A DNA stretch of 62,000 nucleotides from Adiantum capillus-veneris (Eukaryota; Streptophyta; Polypodiopsida; Polypodiales; Pteridaceae). The stretch lies in contig CM043971.1 in assembly GCA_014529385.2 (NCBI GenBank), positions 59,598,709 through 59,660,708 on the forward strand, in the 5' to 3' direction. Made by a program: the position numbers and the translations under genes. Below are positions 1 through 14,058 of the stretch, one piece after another. The notes beneath the pieces were generated by a model, which worked only from the letters and a program-made list of their open reading frames with translations, had not been told where the DNA came from and did no database searches. How positions within the stretch are numbered: the stretch's first letter is position 1; each line of letters opens with the position of its first letter.

Positions 1-152
1 CATCTTTTTATGGGCACACTCAATCATATTCCCTTTTTTATAGGTAGCACCTTCATTTGGATATGCTTAAGCTATTTAAAGAAGCTCATCACTTAGTAAT
101 ATTCTTTGAATAATGTGTTGAAATCTGCTCTAGTCATAATATAATGAGAGCT

Positions 153-255
153 TTAGGGCACTTGGAGGTCAACTAGAAGGATTTTGATGCTAGTTAATGA
201 GTTCAATTTAGGGCACTTGGAGGTCTATTGGAAGGAATTAGATGCTTGTTACGTC
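153..255. repeat. Short imperfect tandem duplication
   Basis: The phrase TTTAGGGCACTTGGAGGTC occurs near 152 and again near 208, with related flanks (aGAAGGATTTTGATGCTTG-like) after each. The unit is about 57 bp. No coding signal was seen. Confidence 0.6.
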
Positions 256-396
256 TAATTCTAACTCCTCTTTAAAAAAGTTTTTTGGATATAAAGTTAA
301 GAATTTTGTTAAATCTATTGGCCCTTTTGGAGGGGGAAAAACATATATTGGTTTCCATTTAGATGTGAAACCATGACAAGAACTTTCAAAAATATT

Positions 397-735
397 GAGC
401 CTCTATCATGGTATGTACAAAAAGGTGTGCACTTTCAAATTCAATTTCGAGCCTCTAGATGCACTTGGCTAAAACTTGATTCCGAACCTCTACCATAGCT
501 AGGTACAAAAATGATAGAAGCTAAACCCCTACAAAATAGAAGAAGGCATGGAGGCTCAAACTTAAGTTCTAGCCTCTACCGTTGCTAGATACAAAAATGG
601 TAGACACTAAACCTCTACCCAAATAAAATAATTCATGGAGGCTCGACTAAAGTTTGAGCCTCTTCCTTTGCTAGATACAAATTGGTAGAGACTAAACCCC
701 TACCAAATAGAAGAAGGTTTGAGCCTCTGTCACTA
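397..735. repeat. Degenerate tandem repeat, about 86 bp period
   Basis: GAGCCTCTACC-type starts recur near 397, 484, 570, 656 and 721. Each is followed by a GCTAGRTACAAAAATGGTAGA-like block and an ACTAAACCCCTACC block. The spacing is 84-87 bp for the first four steps, and the last copy is shortened. No gene or RNA was recognised. This looks like a decayed minisatellite. Confidence 0.75.
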
Positions 736-740
736 GATAT

Positions 741-1885
741 AGAATTAGTAATATGAAATAGATGATTAGTTTCTTGGGTAATTTGCTAAATCAAACAAGG
801 TCTCTCACCCAATATGAGTGTCGGCGTGTGAGAAGCTCAAGACAAGAAGTGGTAGTTGAGATTCTTTCCAATTGTGCATGCTATCTAAGAAGCAAGGCGA
901 GAGCATGTGATACAAACCCTTAGACAAAGGGCATGGAATGCATGACAAGCATTGGAAGCAAAACCAAACCCTTGGTGTGATCATTCACAAAGATTCCATA
1001 AAGTGGCCTTCATATTGTGATTGTCTTGAAGCTAGTGTGCCTTAGACCTATGAACAACTTTCGATGCAAGCTCTTGTGTTCTATAATGTGACTGGATTTT
1101 AGTATAGTATAGGCTATAATAATAGAAATGGTAGTATACGTAGAAGAAGAATAAGAGAGGAAGATAATTTTTAACGTCTGAGGAAACTATCCCAAGAGAC
1201 CTTACAGATCTAGCTGATGAGGAGATTTGATTGGATCATAATATGTATAGTGTATAGTATAATAGAAATGGAAGTAGATCATGGTGAGGGGTTGCAGTAG
1301 GCTTGCTTTGCATTGAATGTCGTGGAAGACGAGATCAATGGCTCTCACAGGCATCTCGTGTTGCTTTCATGCAAATGCTTGCCAACATGCAAGGCCTTGT
1401 CACACCAGTCCTAATATCCTAGTGTGATGCTTTCAAGAACCATGCCAACTACAGCCGCAGACTCCTACGCACGGCTAACTGGCTTGAAATGTCCTCATGC
1501 GCCATGTTCAGGTTCCTTTGCATAAGGTTTCACCTTTGTGAGATCTCTCAGCATGGCAGGCTTCTTTGTGACAAGATCTATGAAAGAGCTTGCAGATGAT
1601 CCAACCTTCACATCCAAGATCTTGTAAGCCCTCTCAACATACTAAGAGGCTTCTCTCAGCATTTGACACAAGGGTGAACGATAAAAAATACCTTCATTCC
1701 CAAAGCCAATCAGCAAAGTGGAATAGGTTGTGGCATTGCACACAAGTAGGATCAACTAGTACATAAAAAGGACGAGAAAATTGAGCAGAAAGGAACAAAA
1801 CAAACGATCAAATGAAGCCTAAGACTAAAACACCATTGGACACAAGGGTAGTGGCTAATACCACAAATGATTCCAAGTCACACAA
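741..1885. other. No recognisable gene
   Basis: This is AT-rich sequence with many stops in all frames. A short phrase (TATAGTATA...TAATAGAAATGG) is repeated near 1100 and 1245. The stretch 1320-1680 is more GC-balanced and transcript-like, but I found no family-level similarity. It may belong to the 5' part of the decayed Gypsy element that follows. Confidence 0.4.
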
Positions 1886-2099
1886 GTGATGATGCAAATT
1901 CCAAAAGTGGATGAGCCGTGGCCACAAGCCTTATGGGAAACAATGCAAAATAGAAAGGATAGTAGTGTAACTTTCAAGTTTGCACTTATCATTGAGATCA
2001 ATATAGATCACGATCTTTACCCTAGACATATACAATCTCTATATGGTGATGCAAGAACAGAAGTATCTGCTGAGAGTAAGACTGAAACATTGAAGACGT
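1886..2099 (+). pseudogene. Gypsy element A, gag-side coding fragment (left piece)
   Basis: An open frame begins near 1886 (MMMQIPKVDEPW...) and runs to the ACGTT target site. Beyond the inserted LTR element the same frame resumes at 8319 and stays open for about 40 codons until a TGA near 8422. This shows that the insertion landed in a sequence that was then still open. The position upstream of the protease-like stretch at 8640 suggests the gag end of a Ty3/Gypsy element, but the protein itself has no motif I can name. Confidence 0.5.
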
Positions 2100-4338
<2,239 letters not shown>

Positions 4339-5475
4339 TCATTGCCCACCCCCTAGTTGAGCATTTATGCTCAACCCCATAAGAGCTTTATTCCACTTTT
4401 AACTGCAAAACCTGGCACACACTATGAGAAAACCGAAACCATATGTACATTTTGCCTGTTGTGAAACCTTCAAGTGGTTGTCCCACCCCCTGCATCATAT
4501 AGCTTCCACCTGAATCAAACACCTGCCTTTGATATCTTCCACCTATCTGTAATTTCTCACCATAGTGCCGTACCGCAGCACCTAGATCACCATGTGTGTA
4601 CGCTACCTTCAGCACTCCTTGCATCTCTCAGCAAATTGTCTACTCCACACCAAGCATCATCAAGCATATCACCATCCAAAAAACATGTACCTGACACCGA
4701 GCTCCAACACATGTCTGACCCTCCCTCCCAACCAAATAAAGTGGAGGCCTTGAGCATAGACCCCTGTACTTAGTGAACCATATTCCACATAGTTGTATCT
4801 ACCACCATACGCATCAACCATAGCTTACATACCTTCAATGGAAGAAAAGTCACTGTTTGGGATTCTTCTTTCTCCACCATTGGACATGTCTGCTGCATCG
4901 GAATCTCCTTGGTCTTCATCAAGAATCTGGGCTTGCTTTGTTCCCTACTCTTCTTGCACACGGGCTACTACCATATCATCAAACACATAAGAGGGCAACT
5001 TTACCTTTACCAGTTCAAGTTCCTCATACTCTGTCATAGGATGTGGACTCATCCGCTCCATTCTCCTCGCTTGTCTCCCAGCTACTCGAGCTTGTATCTT
5101 CATCATCATCGGCATTATATATCAACTCCGTATCAGCATCTGCATCCACTTGCTACTCCACAAAAGCTTGACCATCATCCTAACTTCACTCACTTTCTTC
5201 ATCAGCTTTTGAACCCTCGGTATCTGCAACTTGATTGCATGCTGTTATCTTTTCATGCAATCTTTTCACAAGAACAAGCTTTACCTTTTCAAGCTGCACC
5301 GGAACCTCCACATCTGCTACCAGTTTCGCATCTCTGTTCACCTCAACATGGAGCTTCTCCTCGTTGACAAGCTCGTCCATCCTCAGCATAGGCACTTCAC
5401 ATGCTGGAAATCTCCAAGGAACGTAACCAATAGTAGGTCTTACCTCAACAGGCTCTACACTTCAAACAATCGTAA
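4339..5475 (-). other. Interior of the Gag-only element, downstream of gag
   Basis: Minus-strand coding-like sequence with several stops lies here, including a Glu/Val/Lys-rich stretch at 5186-5395. It is probably the tail of the Gag polyprotein or a non-coding spacer. No catalytic pol motif was seen. Confidence 0.4.
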
Positions 5476-6060
5476 TCACCTTTGGTTGGACCAAAAGCAC
5501 TTTGCTATCTCCACATCAGGCGTATAATCTGTTGGTTTCAACATGCCCAGCTCCAACTTCCGCTTTACCTTTTTGCTCTTTATCTTTGCCAGATAGACTA
5601 TGTCTTCGTATGTATCTACACCGTCTTCGACCTTTTCTCTAAGCCTCGGATGTAAACACTCCAGCAGCTTTGACAGCTTCAAATACTGGTTGCTTTTGAC
5701 CCCAGTAGCAACCTCTAATTGCTTCCAACAAGCTTCAAAATGGAGAAATATTTACTTACATCCTGGTGTATCGCCTTCCGCCTTGTACCAGCTTCTTCTG
5801 CTGTAATCACTTTCCAAAACTGCTCCAAAAACTGACTTTGCAATCTTTGCCAACATTCTCGATCATTGCTCTATAAACCATCGAACCACACCTTGGCTTG
5901 TCCTCGCATCAACAGCAGCACCGTCTGCAATCGTTTTGCATCCGTCGATATATGCATTGACAACAGCCATTACTCAAAATCTGCTAACCAATCCTCGGGA
6001 TCTTCAACACCCATAAATATGGGGCCGAAACCTGGCTCCACCATCTCTCTCAGCTTCAAA
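5476..6060 (-). pseudogene. Degenerate Ty3/Gypsy-type Gag
   Basis: Read on the minus strand from about 6060, the frame contains GVEDPEDWLADFE. After a TAA follow LQTVLLLMRGQAKVWFDGL, another stop, then WQRLQSQFLEQFW. This is the usual retrotransposon Gag order: an E/DPxxWL block, a short helix ending in GxAxxWF, and a WxxLxxxFxxxF block. A frameshift then leads into the 5476-5682 frame (LLECLHPRLREKVEDG...). At least three stops and one shift make it inactive. It lies directly downstream of the 5' LTR, as expected for gag. Confidence 0.75.
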
Positions 6061-6171
6061 CTCGACCATCAAACACCTCCACCATCAGCCAACCACTTTG
6101 CTGGTTAAAAAACACCACTTTAACCCGCAAATTGGAGCATCAAATAGCTCCTCAGTGGGGGCACCAGAAGA

Positions 6172-8313
6172 TGGAGAGGGGGAATAGGGAACGCACCCAG
6201 AACACAAAACGTTTGCCTCTCTGTAGCCCAGGGATTCCACAGCACCCCTAACCTCTCTAATAACACCTTCAAATTGGCTAATTTGCACTAACAACTCCAC
6301 TTTAACATACAGAACAACTTTCTCACACCTTGCAAAAAACACTTTACAACACAAACGCACCCACACTGCTCAACCCACCCTTCCGACTCACAAGACACCC
6401 CGATTCTGCCCTCTTGGTAACACGTTTCAAGCTGCAGGCAAACCCTCTGCACAAGCACTGGCAAGTACACAAAGAGCGAGAGAAAAGGAGGGGGATGGGG
6501 AGAAGCAACACAAGAAATAGAGGCAAAGGTTTGGTAGTATTGCATAGGGAGATAGTACAATCAAGTATGCAATTCCAATGGCAAGCTTGCAATACACAGG
6601 CTTGAAAACCTCCAATAACTCTCTTTGGCAAAAAAGCCACCTTCGTCCAAAGACCCCAAGAAATGAACGTCTACCTCCTTTTATAGGGGTGTGTCTAGGA
6701 GATCTAAAAAAGAAATAATAGGGAAGTTCCCATCTCGTGCACTTCACTTGCAGTTGCATTTGGAATTTCCTTGCATTGCTGGCACCTGGCATAGTCTATT
6801 TTGGCAACCTTTGCATGGCATCTCTATGCTTTTTCCGCTCAATTTGGCCAACCTTGCATTTGCACTTTTGGACTTTTGGATACCTCTTGGATAGGCTCTC
6901 TCTCTCTCTCTCTCTTCATTTGCTCCCTTTTGGTCCGGCCTTTGGGCTCTTTCTCTCTCTTTCCTGCTCACTGCCCGTGGGATCATCCCCTTGACCAGTC
7001 TCAAGCTCACCTTCTCTTTCTTCCTCTCACCTCTTGCACTACCGCAGGACCCCTCCCCTCCATTAGCAATAGCGATATCGCTATTGGGGGGGGTACCTCG
7101 CCCTCAAAAGATCTTGCCTCATTAGGCGTGGGCACAAGCCCTTAAGGGCCTCCACATCACTGTCTTGCCGAGCCGCCATCCACTGGCGCAGGGCGCCAAT
7201 GCTTTCATTCTCCAAAAGTCGTTGCCTACAACACAATGCCACCGACAAACCAGACACGCAGCGCCCACGGGCGAGCGGCCATAGCCAAGGCACCACGGAG
7301 CTCACACTCGTCTCACCACACCCAATATGGGCGCCACACTGCAGCTCATATACCCCCTCATTCCATTTGGCCTGTTGCGCGTATGGGATTGCTACATGTC
7401 ACATGGTAGCCACTTGTCAAAAAGCCTCCGAGGCCTTTGCAAAATTTCAAAAACACCCTTGGTAAAAACCCCATGCTATTCAACTTTTCCCCCCACTTGT
7501 ACTGCCTGCCAATTGGCCACTGGTGATCCATCTGTCAAGCCGCAAAGCCTGGCCAAAAAGTCACTAAGCTGACTCCGACTACCACCAACCTCGCCGCACT
7601 TCACAATTCTCTGAGCCCCCGAACCGAGGTCGCAAAAATCGATCAAAACGTCTGCAATTAATCCCGAACAAGTGCACCCAATCTTCCAGCTTCTATATCT
7701 TTTCGCTCCGGGCTCCGTTTGACGTGCAGTAAATTCTTGCTAGCTCCGTATGATGCATACCCTGCTATAGAACCTTGCCGCAACTCAAAAGGCGCCATAT
7801 TGCATGATTCCCCATGTGGTCAAGTGGGCACCAACCTAACCCCCGGCAAAACTTCAGCCGGCAATAAAATGCAATCCGTAGCTCCTATCTGCAACCTGAA
7901 AAGACGCTTAGGCCCCATAAATTGAGCACTACATACCTCTACCTTGACTTCCACTTGGACCACGTGTCCTCAGCTTCCGTGTCCGAGAAGAATCTGCAAC
8001 ACATTGAACCTTCACCCTTCCATAACTTGGGCTACGTAGCTCTGTTTGACGAGCCGTCTAGACCTGCTTCTTCAGCACTTCAAGCTCTACATTCTTGGAC
8101 CCAAAAGTTGCACCTTACATCTCCTTCACCTGTTCCCCAAATTAGCCCCGTATGGAGCCTTCCTTGGCCTATAAACCGCATTAGTGGTACACCTCCGCTG
8201 CTGCCTGTCAGCCCATGATCTTCCTAGCTACTCCGGCCTTTTGCCAAGCTTCTGTTAACCTGCACATATCTACCCATGCCACCTTCTAGGGTCGACACAC
8301 TTTGGCTGTACCA
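6172..8313 (-). repeat. 5' LTR of the Gag-only element
   Basis: Direct repeat of 2100-4338. Its outer end (8311-8313, CCA on the plus strand) meets the right-hand ACGTT duplication. The short CT tract at 6896-6915 probably reflects the less expanded state. Confidence 0.88.
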
Positions 8314-8639
8314 ACGTTGCCATCTTTTATAGAAGAGCATGAGACAAAATCAGAGTTCAAGGTAGTGCCTTCTCAATGGAAGCCAATTCCAAAGATGATG
8401 GACACCAAGAGCTTAATGAATTGATGTCAACTCCTATAGAATGTACGATAACTCTTTCAGAGCTGTTACAAATTAGATTGCATCTATGGGGAGAAGTGGG
8501 TAGAAACTTGGACAAGATGGGGCTAAAATTTCATCATTAAGACATCCCCTTGGATGACCAAACAGGTAAAACAATTATGAACAAGATGGATGATTATTGT
8601 GAAGGGGAAGAAGGGAATTCCACCTTGCCAATGGAGCAC

Positions 8640-8912
8640 AAAGGGGTCAAGATTATTAGTATACTTGATAGCGGGGCCAAGGTTGCCATTGCCACAAAAG
8701 AGATATGAAAAAAATGGGGGAGACTAGCTCTCAAAAAAACAAGAATAAGACTATAGCTTGCAGATGGATATGTAGAGAGACCAGTGGATATGTTGGAATA
8801 GATCATAGTACCTTCATGTGGAATAGAGTATGAGCATACATTTGTATTAGTGGATTTTTGCAAGAGCGACAACTTTGCTGTCATTTTAGGAAAACCATTC
8901 ATGTTTCAACTC
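8640..8912 (+). pseudogene. Retroviral-type aspartic protease relic (element A)
   Basis: The translated plus strand gives GVKIISILDSGAKVAIATKEI. It carries the DSGA catalytic motif expected of a pepsin-like retrotransposon protease, followed by a beta-strand-rich stretch ending in NFAVILGKPFM (the ILG flap-end motif). Stop codons interrupt it at least twice. The position upstream of RT agrees with Gypsy order. Confidence 0.7.
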
Positions 8913-10589
8913 AAAATGGTACAAGATTAGGGCTACAACCATATCTACTTGTGACACAAGGAGGTTGCGACAAGAATCAACATCAAGGACCATAGCTATA
9001 GAGATGTTAGTTGAACTCTTGTAGAGGAGCTTGATTCAACAAAAGTCAACAAGAAGGAAATACCAGCAATGTTATAGACCAAAGCACAACTTGAAATGTG
9101 TGGAGCCTCTGAATGTGAGACATTAGAAAGAGGATGGGGTCTAGGAGGGCCTCTTATGCCATGAGCTTATGGAGGTGACTAATATTTTGACAAATAGGTG
9201 TACTCCATGTGTGCAAGAATGGTGGGTATGTAAGAGATGTGTAAGAGTGGTCAAAGAATGCACTTTTTCCCTCAAAAAGGAGGTGGCCAATTTTATGATT
9301 TTTGGCCTTCCATAACTCCCACATATGATTTCCAATTTGAGTGGAGATCATAGATGTGCAAATTACGCATTGAGATCTTCCCATAGATATGCTACATGAT
9401 ATGGTTTTACCTGTGATTATAAATTCCATTTTGGGGGGGAAATTTGAGTACAAATAAACTAGTTGTTTTGCATGTTTGAATTCAAAAGCTATTTGTTGAT
9501 TACTTTCTTGATACTTAAGGTTTGATATCCTTAAACATCCAAATAAAGAGGCCCTCCTAGACTCCATTCTCTTCCAAATGGCTTGGCAAGAGAGGATTTC
9601 ATTTTAGATAGACTAATTGAAGATAAAGATAATATCTCAAAGCCATTTTCTGAAGAATTGTTCAAACCTTTTGGCTAGAATCAAATATTGGCTAATCTAA
9701 AGATATGTGTGAGCGAAGTAACACCAACGAGATTTTGTGACAAAGAGGGCTATGATATAGCACCCTTCCAAATTGTGAGTGTTAACTTGGAATCATCGAG
9801 GACCTAAATGCCCAAAAAATTATTGAGTGCAAACACATAGTTGACAAGATTTCCATCAAAGATCTGAGCAACAAAAATGCAAAAGAACTCCAAGATTCAT
9901 GAGATGAGGTTCTTCTTGAGATGGAAGCAAAGGATGAGCTATTGAGTAGCTTTGAAAATGAAACAATACCAAACAAAAAGAAGGTAACCTTCCATGACTT
10001 CCCAAACCAAAAAACCAAAGGACAAGAAAGGTATCACACAAAACAGATACAAAAGCATATGATCAACAAAGCTATGCCTCCGATGAAGAATAAAACATAA
10101 TATTTGTTTCTCATAGGAACAAGTGATTGTGTCAAAGAAAAAATTACATGAAAATACACAAAATTTGCTTCAACCAAGACCAATCCAAAGAAATGAAGCA
10201 AGCCAAAAACCAAAGACACAATTGAAATGTCATCTAGGATGACCAAAACTGAGTGCAAACAAGAATAGCAAAAACTAAGTTAAACCTTGAAAGAGGTTTG
10301 GATGACTAAAATGGAGAGTGAAGAGGGCTCAGACATGGACGAATTTGACGAACCCTCTCACTACAAAAAATACGCAATCCAAGATTAGAAGATCGTAATT
10401 CAAAAACCAATGCAAAAACTTAAACAACCAGAAATATCTTACGATGGACCTGAGAAAGCCAAACACATATACTCAGTCAAACTAGGAGAGTAACCAAAGC
10501 CATTATACATTGTTATTGACCTCACGAGGAGATAACCGACCAATTTTTTGGTTACAACCAACTTGTTATATAAAACCAAAGGATCAAGA
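8913..10589 (+). other. Element A interior, no clear domain
   Basis: Stop-rich sequence lies between the protease and RT relics. Short open runs with Lys/Glu-rich composition (9600-10300) may be the linker before RT. I could not place an RT N-terminal domain here, so it is either deleted or too diverged. Confidence 0.35.
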
Positions 10590-11370
10590 TAAGATAGCTT
10601 TTGCTATAGAATGGGGTATATTTGCTTAACCAATGCACCTGCCACATTCTAGAGGCTGATGAGTCATGCTTTTAAGGAGTATCAAAGACAATTCTTATAG
10701 ATCTACATGGACAACTTATACGTGCATTCTCTCCTGAGAAACGAGCATATAGAACAATTGAAGAATATCTTTGAGAAATGTAGAACTTATTGTGCATGCT
10801 TAAATCCAAAAAAATGTGTTTTCATGATAAGACAAGAAAAAATTATAGGACACATAATGTCCAAGAACGGCATTTCCATGGATATTGAGAAGATTCAAGT
10901 GATTGCAGCTTTACCACAACCTTCACAAGCCATTGTAGATAATAGTATAGAAGGTTCATCTATATGTATGCAATCATAGCCAAACCTCTCTACGCTCTTA
11001 TCACAAAATTTGATTGGATCGATGAATATGAAGAAGCCTTCCTGTCATTCAAGGAGAAATTGACTTCTACTCCAATTTTGAAAGCATTTGATTGGATGAA
11101 TATCTTCCATGTCCACATCGATGCATCCGCTTATGCTATAGGATGAATTTTAGCACAACTTGGATAGAACAACATAGATTACCCTATCTGTTACTCTAGC
11201 CAACAATTGAATAGTGCAAAAAATAATTGCACAACCACGGAAAGAAAAGGGCTAGGAATGATGTATGTTGTGAAGAAGTTTAGACACTACCTTCTCATGA
11301 ACAAGTTTTTGTTTTTTGTGGACGATCAAGCACTATTATATTTGGTGAACTAGCCTTGCAATACATGATG
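10590..11370 (+). pseudogene. Ty3/Gypsy RT and RNase H relic (element A)
   Basis: The frame reads ICLTNAPATF, then IYMDNLYVHS. These match the FGLTNAPATF motif and the YMDDxxVHS active site, with the second catalytic Asp changed to Asn. LNPKKCVFMI and GHIMSKNGISMD follow, typical of the RT palm/thumb. Then come an RNase H-like FHVHIDASAYAIG and a TTERKGLGM block. Stops occur at the join to the upstream frame and inside RNase H. The D-to-N change plus the stops mean it is not functional. Confidence 0.85.
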
Positions 11371-11372
11371 AC

Positions 11373-12330
11373 TTGCCATGCTCTTATCTTTTCAACATTG
11401 AGATGGTTCCAAAATGGAGTGAACATCTCATACCTTTGCTCACCATTGGATCACTACAAATTGAAAGGCAATCATCAATCATTGAGGAAACTCAAAAATT
11501 TGTGCTAATAGCTGGAAGGCTATACAAGCAAGGAAATGACGGTATATTGAGGCTATGTATAGAGCCAAATGAGAGAAACGTGTATTTGAGCCAAGCTCAT
11601 GTGCAATGGGGAATTCACAATGGAAAATCGCAAACATATCATAGATTAATGAGACTAGGTATATAATGGCCTAGAATGCAACAAAGTGTTCACTACATTT
11701 GTGCAACTAAGGCACCTGTAAAACATGCAACACTGTTCAGAGTCACGATAGCACCTAAGTGGAGCTCATACATTGTGGATTATCTGACAAAAGGAACCTT
11801 ACCACAAGGGTTCATCAAAGCAAGAATAAAATCCATTTACATTGAAGCAAAGAGTTGATTGAGGATCACCTCTACAAGAGAGTAAAGTAAGGTCGATTGC
11901 TGGATGTGTGCCACAGAAGGTGAATACATTTCTTTTCTTGACTAAGCTCATGCTTGAAAAGCAGGTGGACATTTTTCTTGCAAACAAAACCACAAAAGTA
12001 ATTCTTGTTGTAGGAATTTGGTGGCCTACCTTGTTCATGAACATTAAAGCATATGTAAAGAGATGTGATAAATGCCAACAAACAAAGGTACATATGCAGA
12101 GAGACAAAATGTATTTATGACCTATATGGGGGGCAAGAGAATTTTCCAAATAGTACATAGACTTTATAGGACCGATAGCACCTCTCATGTATTGTACACA
12201 TGCGTAGTATATTATAGTGGCCACAGACTCTATGACCAAATGGGTCGAAGCAAAAGCTACACAAAAGAACGATGCAAAAAAGCAGTGTAATTCTTGTATC
12301 AAAATATATTTACAAGATATGGGATACCAA
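11373..12330 (+). pseudogene. Ty3/Gypsy integrase relic (element A)
   Basis: A linker with LYKQGNDGILRLCI leads to a zinc-binding half with IKAYVKRCDKCQQTK (the CxxC of the HHCC domain). It is followed by the start of the catalytic core (YIDFIGPI, then IVATDSMTKWVEAKATQK with stops). The core ends near 12340, before the second catalytic Asp and the Glu. Confidence 0.8.
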
Positions 12331-12358
12331 TAAAAATATATTTACATGATATGGGAAT
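12305..12358. repeat. Short tandem duplication of ATATATTTACAAGATATGGG
   Basis: The phrase appears twice about 32 bp apart (AAAATATATTTACANGATATGGGA). It sits exactly where integrase homology ends, so it may mark a repair junction. Confidence 0.7.
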
Positions 12359-12359
12359 C

Positions 12360-12681
12360 CGGATTGGTAGGCCTCCCACATATTTGGTGCCTTAGTCTGG
12401 CCCATGAGGCCCGCATAGATGCTAGTGTGGCACGCCACCATGTCGATCTCCTCCAAGATAAGCTCACTGGGGAGAACGAGCTAGTTGATTACCCGCCGAA
12501 TGACCCTCTTAATGTTGCATCTTAGCTTTTCTAGGGTGGCTCCACCAAAGCCGTTCTTTGGCACGAGTCGCGAGTAATTGGGAAGCTCTGCATATGAGGT
12601 GGCAAAGAGGTGTTGCACGTGGCATCTACGGTTGAAATAGGGGTTGTCTTCCTTAGTCATCAAGCATGAAAAGCACCTCAA
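12360..12681 (-). pseudogene. Unidentified minus-strand coding-like relic
   Basis: The minus strand is open from 12681 to a TAG near 12480 (NRRCHVQHLFATSYAELPNY...). Directly after that stop the same frame is open again (LVLPSELILEEIDMVACHTS...) to about 12360. Base composition is higher in GC than the flanks. I do not recognise the family. It could be a captured host-gene fragment or part of another element. Confidence 0.35.
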
Positions 12682-12775
12682 GCACCTTAGTCATCAAGCA
12701 CGCACCTTAGTCATCAAGCATGACAAGCACCTTAGTCATCAAGCACGCACCTTAGTCATCAAGCACGACCAGCAC
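12652..12775. repeat. Minisatellite of CACCTTAGTCATCAAGCAYG
   Basis: CTTAGTCATCAAGCA occurs at about 12652, 12686, 12706, 12731 and 12751. Basic units of 20 and 25 bp alternate. The translated form (SHQARTLVIKH) is a by-product of the repeat. Confidence 0.9.
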
Positions 12776-12957
12776 CTCAAGCTTAGGTCGGGTTCCCACC
12801 TCAAGCTCAGCCCTAGCTTACCTAAGGTCAAAGGACTTTTAACACTAACCATTGGAGGTCTTTAATGAAGCTAACCCTAAGGTCTTTTAAGCTCCATTAG
12901 TTAACCTTGCTCTTTGATAGACCATCTCTCATTTGGACCCCTATACCATTGGCCCCG

Positions 12958-13480
12958 TGTTGAGATAGATCCGTAAGCACATGTCCATATTCTAACCCTT
13001 GTTCCCGTTTATTATCCCACATTAAATGATTAGTTTAATATGAGAGAATCATTTGGGTTGGTTAGATATTATATTTAATAACATTTTATGTATATTTGAT
13101 TATTCAAGTGCTCTTTATGAGCTTTGGCCATTAATGTCTGGCCGGTCATTTTGTACTCAATTTGACCATTCAAGAAATCTATAAATGAAATACGTGCAAG
13201 AGGGAAATGGTCACTCTTGCACGGGGGGAGATTGCACCCAGTGTTCCTCTCCTCTCTTCTCTCTCGCCATGTCGGGCGTAGCACTCCGCTCTAGGAGGTG
13301 CCCCTACGCATGTTATCTTCCTCTCTCTCGCTCGTTGTCTCTCTCTGTTCGCGTACACGTTCATTATGTGCCATGCAAGGCGTCAGGTACGTAGACTCTT
13401 TCATTTACGCTTAGCAGTATGTTGTTTTGGGTATTTTGTAGGGCAGCCACGCATCCGTTTGTAGCAATATATCCACAACA
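12958..13480 (+). repeat. Probable LTR, 523 bp
   Basis: It begins TGTTGAGATAG and ends ATATCCACAACA, giving a 5-bp terminal inverted repeat (TGTTG/CAACA). A TATA-like TATAAATG lies near 13181, followed by a CT-rich leader. The 5-bp flanks differ (CCCCG and CAATC), so it is not a solo LTR with a clean TSD. It may be the 5' LTR of the Gypsy element that follows, but no matching 3' copy was found. Confidence 0.6.
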
Positions 13481-14058
13481 CAATCTGGATGAGAACTCTG
13501 TTGTTGAAATACTTGTCAACAAGTTATGAAGGTTTGGCTAACAGTGGAACCAATAGTGTCTCAAAAAACTATAGCCCACACGATTCGGAGTCGGAATCAT
13601 CAATTGAAGGGACAAACCATTCAAGGCCCAATGGTACCTTAGATGACAATCTATCCTAGAGAGGAGAAGACACGAGTAGCAATTCATCTAGCGACTCTGC
13701 ACTAGAGACCGCCCATATTTGAAAACTAGACAAGAGGAGTAAGCGATATAAGAGGCAACGATATCGAGCGAATGTACGTGCTAGGATAAATAAAAGAAAT
13801 CTACCATAGAAAATGGCTCAGTTATATGGGGGCATGTGATGCTCATTGAAAATTGGTAGATAATTGGGGTGAATACCTTCAAAGCGTCATGTGGTGCAGC
13901 CCACAACCCATTGACATTTGCAGAGTTTGAGGCCGCACAGAAGCCAAAGTTGAGCCATATTGTAAGGAGACACCAAAACTGAGAGATAGCTCAATAGCTA
14001 AGGAAAGTGGACGCAAAATCACAGTCCACAACACAACAAGATCCCACAGACTTACACC
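13481..14058 (+). other. Leader and possible gag remnant
   Basis: Ser/Asp/Glu-rich and Arg-rich coding-like pieces with stops lie between the LTR and the Gypsy pol. No zinc knuckle was recognised. Confidence 0.35.

Larger units (their letters stand above)
8314..12340 (+). mobile_element. Decayed Ty3/Gypsy element A, right part
   Basis: The plus-strand order is protease-like, then RT/RNase H, then integrase, which is the Ty3/Gypsy order. Stops and shifts interrupt all domains. The left part lies before 2099, displaced by the Gag-only insertion. No LTR pair for this element could be identified, and the integrase breaks off near 12340. Confidence 0.75.

Noticed and set aside
12652-12775. CRISPR or gene coding SHQARTLVIKH repeats
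   Set aside because: Direct 20/25-bp minisatellite without spacers. The peptide is a by-product.
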